Notes under the pieces: generated by a model
Database searches by the model: none
Seen by the model: only the letters and a program-made list of their open reading frames with translations
Told to the model about the DNA's origin: nothing
Shown: positions 6,465 to 11,027 of the stretch, piece by piece
Numbering within the stretch: the first letter of the stretch is position 1
Layout of the letters: each line of letters opens with the position of its first letter
Made by a program: the position numbers and the translations under genes
DNA from: an uncultured Erysipelotrichaceae bacterium
GTDB lineage: Bacteria > Bacillota_I > Bacilli_A > Erysipelotrichales > Erysipelotrichaceae
Direction: 5' to 3'
DNA length: 11,027 nt
NCBI GenBank assembly: GCA_937874965.1
Contig: CALNCD010000004.1
Location: 1 to 11,027 of the forward strand

Positions 6465-7453
6465 GTAAAAGAAGAGAAATTTTCAATTTGATTGAGCGGT
6501 TTGTCAAGGGTCTGCAGACAAATGATCAAGACGAAATCAAAGCCGTATTGGCGCAGGATGTTAGCGGCAATTTATCAACAGCAGGTGAAATATCCGGGAA
6601 CAAGGCATTATCGGAAAAGCTGCTGGTTCAGAATTTTGACTATTCTATTTCACGATTCACAGTTCTGAACCCGGTAGTTCGAACGGATGGGGATAGAGCT
6701 CAAGCGTCTTTCTATGTGATGTCATTAATAGGGAAAGTGCATACAGGGTTTCTTCATTCGGCGGAGTGGGGCGGAAAATACATTATTTCCTTGGAAGCCG
6801 TCGATAATCAGTGGATGATTAAATCCATGAAATATGACTTGGATTGGGTCAAAGGGAACACAGAGTTTATCAATAACTGGACACTTCTGGATTATGCTGT
6901 CTATTCCGGGCATAAACCATCGATATCCAGTGAATATGATTCCCCATGGGATGTGATTCCTGAAAACGACGAATCCAGAAGCAGCGAAGAGGAAATTTCC
7001 GAGGTCATGTTCAAGTATTCCTTTGGTTTGGACAACTGTGACTTTCGGCTTCATAAGACTTCCTATACCGACTCGGTCGTTTTCTATGCTGGATCAAAAA
7101 TTATGGAGTCAGGCGCAAGGAACCTGATTAATAATTTCAAGAATACATCACACAAAGAGCACTCACTGCAACACGCTATTAAAATTGTTTCAATCGTGAT
7201 TGCTCCGGATCAGGAAAGTGCTGAGCTCATCGGCTATCGGGTTGAACCGCATCGTTTAGGTTCGAAAAACTTGAATTTATCTACATTGGAATCAAATTTC
7301 TACAGTGCTAAATATACGAATAAATTCATTAAGATCGAAGGGAAGTGGGTGATGACTGAACTCCATTATGATGCCAAAGTATTTGTTGAGCCTCGTTTGA
7401 GCGAAGATATCTTTGCGGATGAAGTGGCAATCCAAGGTGATGCCAATGCTTAG
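6461..7453 (+). CDS. Tandem NTF2/SnoaL-like protein, function unknown
   Basis: The 330-residue soluble protein has no signal peptide or membrane segment. It appears to be a head-to-tail duplication of an NTF2-like (cystatin-like cone, SnoaL-type) domain, roughly 1-155 and 175-312. Corresponding landmarks are EIFNLIERFVKGL (6-18) with EISEVMFKYSFGL (178-190) near each domain start, and VDNQWMIKSMKYDLDW (114-129) with IEGKWVMTELHYDAKV (292-307) at each last strand. The fold is shared by dehydratases (scytalone dehydratase, bile-acid dehydratase BaiE), ketosteroid isomerase and SnoaL cyclases, but also by non-enzymatic binding proteins; I cannot identify a catalytic set. AGGAG (6451-6455) and the 4-base ATGA overlap with ADH1 show translational coupling. 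Placement between a dehydrogenase and the PTS suggests it acts on the imported compound. Confidence 0.8.
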   Translation: MSKRREIFNLIERFVKGLQTNDQDEIKAVLAQDVSGNLSTAGEISGNKALSEKLLVQNFDYSISRFTVLNPVVRTDGDRAQASFYVMSLIGKVHTGFLHSAEWGGKYIISLEAVDNQWMIKSMKYDLDWVKGNTEFINNWTLLDYAVYSGHKPSISSEYDSPWDVIPENDESRSSEEEISEVMFKYSFGLDNCDFRLHKTSYTDSVVFYAGSKIMESGARNLINNFKNTSHKEHSLQHAIKIVSIVIAPDQESAELIGYRVEPHRLGSKNLNLSTLESNFYSAKYTNKFIKIEGKWVMTELHYDAKVFVEPRLSEDIFADEVAIQGDANA

Positions 7454-7784
7454 CAAACTGCAAAGTGCAGCATTTGAAATCATTGCATATGTGGGGGATG
7501 CGAAAAGCAAGTATGTAAGGGCGGTGGAACTTATACAGCAGGGCAACAATGAAGAAGCTTCCTTGGCATTAATTAAACAAGGGAATGAACAATTAAACAA
7601 TGCGCATAAATGTCACTTCGAGTTTATTCAGCTAGAGGCTAATGGGGAAAGCCTTCCTTACTCAATGCTATTTATGCACGCAGAGGATCAGTTATTGACT
7701 ACGCAGACTTTCAGGGATTTGGTTGAAATGATTATAAATTTGCACAAGACTATTCATTTACTTAAGGAGGAAAAAGAAGTATGA
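7446..7784 (+). CDS. PTS system lactose/cellobiose-family IIA component
   Basis: This is a soluble phosphocarrier that takes phosphate from HPr and passes it to IIB. The chosen ATG at 7446 gives 112 residues beginning MLSKLQSAAFEIIAYVGDAK, which aligns with LacF-type proteins of about 105 residues and puts the phospho-histidine at His78 and the metal aspartate at Asp81 (MHAEDQLL), the same numbers as in LacF. AAGGTG (7434-7439) lies six bases upstream. Earlier in-frame starts at 7413, 7419 and 7440 would lengthen the N-terminus without family support. The usual HAQDH motif reads HAEDQ, so the second histidine is glutamine. It overlaps the NTF2-like gene by eight bases and IIC by four. Confidence 0.92.
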   Translation: MLSKLQSAAFEIIAYVGDAKSKYVRAVELIQQGNNEEASLALIKQGNEQLNNAHKCHFEFIQLEANGESLPYSMLFMHAEDQLLTTQTFRDLVEMIINLHKTIHLLKEEKEV

Positions 7785-9082
7785 GCGGGTCTAAAAAGTC
7801 TAGCATTAGAGAGCGAGTAATGAAGATTGCGGAAAAAGTTGGTACAGAAGTTCATCTTAAAGCGATTCGGGATGGATTCTTAACAACAATTCCTTTCTTG
7901 GTATTGTCCGGTTTCATGGTGTTCTTTGCCTACGTTTTATTCTCGGGAGATAATTTTATCACTCAGAATCTTCCGAAAAATGTCGTTGATGCTATTGTGT
8001 CCATCAGTTCAAAGACAATGAATGGCGGACAGAATATCCTCAGCTTATTTATGGTACTGCTTGTTTCGTACAACTTGGCTAAATACAAAAACTACAAGAG
8101 TCCGCTGATGCCGGCATTGGTTAGCCTTGGGACCCTGTTCATTTTAATGCCAAGTGAAATTTCCTATGGTACCATGGGGACTTCAGGTATGCTGGTTTGC
8201 TTGATGACAGCCCTGATTGTGACAGATTCTTTCTTGTTTCTGAATAAACAGCAATGGTTGAAGATCAAGATCAGCGGGAATGTGCCTCCAGCCATCATAG
8301 AGTCTTTCAATTCAATGTTTATTGTTATTCTTATTGAAATTGTTGCGTCTATTGTATCCTTTGCTTGCTTGTCTTCAACAGGTCTTGAAATCCATGCTTT
8401 GATTAATGATGTTATTCAGCGCCCGCTTGTCGGAGTAGCGACAAATCTTCCTGTCTTCTTGCTCTATTTTGGATTCGGGCAATGCTTGCTTTACTTTTTC
8501 GGAATTCATCCTGCCGGTGTCATTAATCCTATCTTTGAACCGTTGTTATTGGTGGCTATTGAAGACAACAATAAAGCGTGGTTAGCTGGGAATCCGATTC
8601 CGAATATTATTAACCTGCCATTTCGAGATGTCTATGGAACGCTGGGAGGAATTGCCTGTACACTTGGCCTTATTATCGCAATTTTCCTGGTTTCCAAGCG
8701 TAAGGACATCCGGGATGTCGCTAAGGTCGGGCTGCCAACAAGCGTATTCAATATCAATGAACCGATCTTATTCGGAATTCCAATTGTATTTAACCCAATC
8801 TTGTTCATCCCGTTCTGTTTTACAACAACAATTATTTACATCATTGCTTATTTTGCAACATACATTGGGCTGGTTTCGAAACTTGTTGTCTATACGACAT
8901 GGTCGACACCTATCTTCTTATCGGGATATATCGCAAGCGGCGGTGATTTCCGAAATGTAATTCTGCAAGCGGTTTGTCTGGTTATTGCAGTGCTTTGCTA
9001 CCTTCCGTTTGTTAAGCTTTTGGATCGTCAAAAAGTAACCGAAATCGGTGATGCCGATGATAGTGATCTGAGCCTGGATTAA
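7781..9082 (+). CDS. PTS system lactose/cellobiose-family IIC permease
   Basis: This is a polytopic inner-membrane transporter of the Lac family (LacE/CelB/ChbC type) that carries the sugar across the membrane and presents it for phosphorylation by IIB. It has 433 residues with about ten hydrophobic segments. Hallmarks are FGIHPAGVINPIFEPLLL (240-257) with His243, and VFNINEPILFGIPIVFNPIL (322-341) with Glu327; the equivalent His and Glu line the sugar site in the ChbC structure. The late segment TPIFLSGYIASGGDFRNVIL (376-395) is also typical. IIB is not fused, as shown by the short acidic tail. ATG 7781 overlaps the IIA stop and has AAGGAGG ten bases upstream. Transport of a beta-linked glucoside or disaccharide is expected; the exact sugar is not readable. 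Confidence 0.95.
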   Translation: MSGSKKSSIRERVMKIAEKVGTEVHLKAIRDGFLTTIPFLVLSGFMVFFAYVLFSGDNFITQNLPKNVVDAIVSISSKTMNGGQNILSLFMVLLVSYNLAKYKNYKSPLMPALVSLGTLFILMPSEISYGTMGTSGMLVCLMTALIVTDSFLFLNKQQWLKIKISGNVPPAIIESFNSMFIVILIEIVASIVSFACLSSTGLEIHALINDVIQRPLVGVATNLPVFLLYFGFGQCLLYFFGIHPAGVINPIFEPLLLVAIEDNNKAWLAGNPIPNIINLPFRDVYGTLGGIACTLGLIIAIFLVSKRKDIRDVAKVGLPTSVFNINEPILFGIPIVFNPILFIPFCFTTTIIYIIAYFATYIGLVSKLVVYTTWSTPIFLSGYIASGGDFRNVILQAVCLVIAVLCYLPFVKLLDRQKVTEIGDADDSDLSLD

Positions 9083-9105
9083 TCAATTCCCTCAAGAGGA
9101 GACTT

Positions 9106-9417
9106 ATGAAAACAATTTTACTGGTGTGCAGTGATGGAATGTCGACAAGTTTTTTAACGAATAAAATGAATGACATTGCGAAGGAAAAAAATTTAGATTT
9201 AAAGATTTATGCAAAGTCGGAGACAGCGATAGAAGAAGAACTCAATGATATTGATGTTCTTCTTCTGGGACCGCAAATTGCTTATTTGGAAGAAAAAATC
9301 AAGGATCGTGTCAAGGGGAAAGTACCTGTTGCGTCCATCAGTGTTCTTGATTTTGGCAGGCTTAATGCAGTTGCGATCTTAAAGCAGGCAGTTCAGTTGA
9401 TGAAAGAAAGAGAATGA
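9106..9417 (+). CDS. PTS system lactose/cellobiose-family IIB component
   Basis: This is a soluble 103-residue phosphotransfer protein that receives phosphate from IIA on Cys8 and transfers it to the sugar bound to IIC. The start MKTILLVCSDGMSTSFL carries the active cysteine at the expected position in the loop C-S-D-G-M-S-T-S; the common form is CSAGMSTS, so Asp10 replaces the small alanine. LLLGPQIAYLEEKIK (52-66) matches the family's second conserved block. AGAGGAG (9095-9101) lies four bases before the ATG. It lies 23 bases after IIC, giving the order A-C-B. Confidence 0.93.
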   Translation: MKTILLVCSDGMSTSFLTNKMNDIAKEKNLDLKIYAKSETAIEEELNDIDVLLLGPQIAYLEEKIKDRVKGKVPVASISVLDFGRLNAVAILKQAVQLMKERE

Positions 9418-9424
9418 GGTTGGT

Positions 9425-10609
9425 ATGAGTGTTATAAATTACAATCTTACAGGGATTGAGGTCCTTGTGGGTGAAGGCGCCATTTCTGGGTTGAAGCAGG
9501 AAATGCAGAAGTTGAACGTATCGAAGCCGCTGATTGTTACGGACTATGGAATTGTTGCATCAGGAATTGTTGCAGAAGTTGAAAATTATCTTCGTCAGGA
9601 AAATATTCAGTTTTCCATTTATTCAGGTGTTCTTCCGGATCCAAAGGACGTGATGGTGGACGCAGGATTGGCAATCTACAAAGAAACGGGTTGTGATTTT
9701 GTTTTATCAGTCGGTGGCGGAAGTTCAATGGATACGGGAAAGTGTATCTCAATTATGACGGTTCATCCGGGTCATATTTTGGATTATGCGCGAAGTACAC
9801 CGGATCATAAGGATTTCACCAGGAAAGGGTGTCCGATTATTTCTGTTGCGACAACAAGTGGTACAGGAAGCGAAGTGAGTAAGTATGCAGTTATAACAAA
9901 TGCGAAAACAAACCGTAAGACGACAATTGCTTCTAAATATATTCTAAGTGATGTCGCAATCCTAGATGTGAATTTCGCAGTAAAAATGCCACAGGATGTT
10001 ACTGCGTACACCGGTATTGATGCCTTAACCCATGCGATTGATGCCTACACTTATAAAACAACCATTGATAATGCAGTCATGATATCTGATTCGCTGGCAT
10101 TGAGTGCAATCAGAATTATTGGTGAAAACTTAGTTGAATGCTACAAAAATGGATCAAATAAAGATAGCCGTACAAAGATGATGTGGGCAAGTCTTATGGC
10201 GGGAGTTGCTCTGAATATCGGCAGCGGTGAATCGCATGCATTCGGATCAATGCTGAGCAAGTATTATGGTGTGCATCATGGAATATCTGTCGGGGTATCG
10301 TTGCCGTATTGCATGCAATACAGTCTGGATTATGCGCCCCATCGGTTTGCAGATATCGCTATTGCTTTGGGTTCACAGGCAACCCGAAAGACCGATGAAT
10401 TGGCTGAAGAGTCGGTTCATGCTGTCAAGCGGATCTTAAAGGATCTTGATTTCCCTCATATGTCCGATTATGTCCATTCGATTGACGAGGTTCGTAAGTT
10501 TGCAGATGAATGTGCTGGCAACAGCTGTTGTACCAGCAATGAACGTATGGTGAATGGTGATCAGATTATTCAGGTCTTTAAAATGGCATTAGAGGATAAC
10601 TATGATTGA
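9425..10609 (+). CDS. Iron-type (group III) alcohol dehydrogenase, copy 2
   Basis: This is a second Fe-ADH of 394 residues, clearly diverged from copy 1 rather than a recent duplicate. The dinucleotide loop is VGGGSSMDTGK (96-106), followed by ATTSGTGSE (142-150). Metal ligands are Asp199 and His203 (GIDALTHAIDAY), His271 (GESHAFG) and His285 (VHHG), again 14 apart. As in copy 1, the commonly conserved second histidine four residues after the third ligand is replaced, here by Ser275. The C-terminal ACGNPR-like region is altered to GNSCCTSNERMVN (365-377). Asp40 in IVTDYG suggests NAD use. It starts seven bases after IIB, with GAGG (9415 region) as a weak ribosome site, and overlaps the GH1 gene by eight bases. 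The substrate is unknown; two different alcohol/carbonyl steps are implied. Confidence 0.93.
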   Translation: MSVINYNLTGIEVLVGEGAISGLKQEMQKLNVSKPLIVTDYGIVASGIVAEVENYLRQENIQFSIYSGVLPDPKDVMVDAGLAIYKETGCDFVLSVGGGSSMDTGKCISIMTVHPGHILDYARSTPDHKDFTRKGCPIISVATTSGTGSEVSKYAVITNAKTNRKTTIASKYILSDVAILDVNFAVKMPQDVTAYTGIDALTHAIDAYTYKTTIDNAVMISDSLALSAIRIIGENLVECYKNGSNKDSRTKMMWASLMAGVALNIGSGESHAFGSMLSKYYGVHHGISVGVSLPYCMQYSLDYAPHRFADIAIALGSQATRKTDELAEESVHAVKRILKDLDFPHMSDYVHSIDEVRKFADECAGNSCCTSNERMVNGDQIIQVFKMALEDNYD

Positions 10610-11027
10610 AGCGAAAGGTAATCACGAGCAGCAGTTCCCAAAGGATTTTCTTTGGGGAGCTGCTGTTTCCGCCCATCAATGCGAGGGATTCTGGAATGTC
10701 GATGGCAAGCAGGCAAGTATTGCTGACGTGATGACCGGAGGAAATCGACTCAGTGAGCGAAAAATAACGGAAACGATTGATGGTGAAGCGTACTACCCCA
10801 ATCATACGGGAATCGGATTTTATGAATCCTATGAATCAGATATCCGAATGATGTCCGAGATGGGCTTGAATTCATTTCGTTTCTCCATTGCGTGGTCGAG
10901 AATATTTCCTAAGGGCGATGAAATCGAACCGAATCAGAAGGGATTAGACTATTATAGCCGTGTTATTGATACTTGCCTTAAATTCAAGGTGGAACCGATT
11001 ATCACATTATCGCACTTCGAAACACCT
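10602..11027 (+). CDS. GH1 6-phospho-beta-glucosidase, 5' part only
   Basis: The frame opens at ATG 10602 and runs 142 codons without a stop to the window edge; the family is about 460-480 residues, so both catalytic glutamates lie outside. The N-terminal GH1 signature is clear: FPKDFLWGAAVSAHQCEGFW (12-31), DGKQASIADVMTGG (34-47), YYPNH (66-70), FRFSIAWSRIFPKGDE (92-107) and IITLSHFETP (133-142). The SIADV, YYPNH and LSHFE features match phospho-beta-glucosidases better than phospho-beta-galactosidases. Two deviations stand out: His25 where Asn or Tyr usually precedes the sugar-binding Gln26, and FYESYESDI where FYHRYKEDI is usual. It would hydrolyse the 6-phosphoglucoside delivered by the PTS. 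AGAGGA (10591-10596) is the ribosome site; the ATG overlaps the ADH2 stop. Confidence 0.92.
   Translation, partial: MIEAKGNHEQQFPKDFLWGAAVSAHQCEGFWNVDGKQASIADVMTGGNRLSERKITETIDGEAYYPNHTGIGFYESYESDIRMMSEMGLNSFRFSIAWSRIFPKGDEIEPNQKGLDYYSRVIDTCLKFKVEPIITLSHFETP

Noticed and set aside
7413..7445. Longer PTS IIA starting at 7413
   Set aside because: It would overlap the NTF2-like gene by 41 bases and add residues with no family counterpart; starting at 7446 places His78 and Asp81 at LacF numbering.
2246..7453. A bai-type bile-acid dehydroxylation operon
   Set aside because: The SDR, OYE and NTF2 families recall BaiA, BaiCD/H and BaiE, but the OYE lacks the iron-sulfur/FAD domains, no CoA ligase or CoA transferase is present, and the operon is built round a sugar PTS.
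8628..8960. Second 110-codon plus-strand reading frame inside PTS IIC
   Set aside because: It is an alternate-frame shadow of the conserved permease coding sequence.
1..11027. Insertion sequences, integrase genes, tRNA or rRNA genes
   Set aside because: I looked for transposase motifs, terminal inverted repeats and tRNA-like cloverleafs and saw none I could support.

Overview
The window looks like a low-to-moderate GC Gram-positive chromosome (Bacillota, probably Bacilli or Erysipelotrichia; the genus cannot be named from sequence alone). The grounds are consensus AAGGAGG ribosome sites, TTGACA/TATAAT-type promoters, a cre-like catabolite-repression box, a lactic-acid-bacterium-style aminopeptidase C and a three-gene lactose/cellobiose-family PTS.

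Layout. Positions 1-700 hold no convincing intact gene: an inverted repeat at the left edge, a possible 51-residue membrane ORF, and what may be the decayed remainder of a membrane-protein gene. A housekeeping pepC gene (711-2051, minus strand) with its own strong promoter and terminator marks the flank. To the right is one apparently co-regulated accessory locus: a short-chain dehydrogenase (2246-2977), a single-domain Old Yellow Enzyme-type flavin reductase (3109-4221), a DeoR-family repressor (4309-5061, minus strand), and a long plus-strand operon from 5283 to beyond the window. That operon encodes iron-type alcohol dehydrogenase 1, a tandem NTF2/SnoaL-like protein, PTS IIA, IIC and IIB of the Lac family, iron-type alcohol dehydrogenase 2, and the start of a GH1 6-phospho-beta-glucosidase. 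Its genes overlap or are separated by no more than 23 bases.

How it may work. The PTS would import and 6-phosphorylate a beta-glucoside, and the GH1 enzyme would release glucose-6-phosphate and an aglycone. A flavin ene-reductase, an SDR, two iron alcohol dehydrogenases and a double NTF2-fold protein are a striking amount of redox and carbon-skeleton chemistry for a plain sugar locus. I infer that the glucoside carries a reactive aglycone (an enone, enal, aldehyde or polycyclic alcohol) that is processed reductively, or that the glycoside itself is oxidised and reduced.

Regulation. Promoter regions of the SDR, the flavin reductase and the repressor carry direct repeats of TGAT/TGAA spaced exactly 11 bp apart and lying over the -35 and -10 elements. 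The large-operon promoter has shorter 11-bp pairs plus the cre-like box. This architecture resembles the tandem 11-mer operator I recall for the DeoR-family regulator IolR. It ties the three transcription units and the regulator into one candidate regulon, and is the best evidence that the oxidoreductases and the PTS form a single system.
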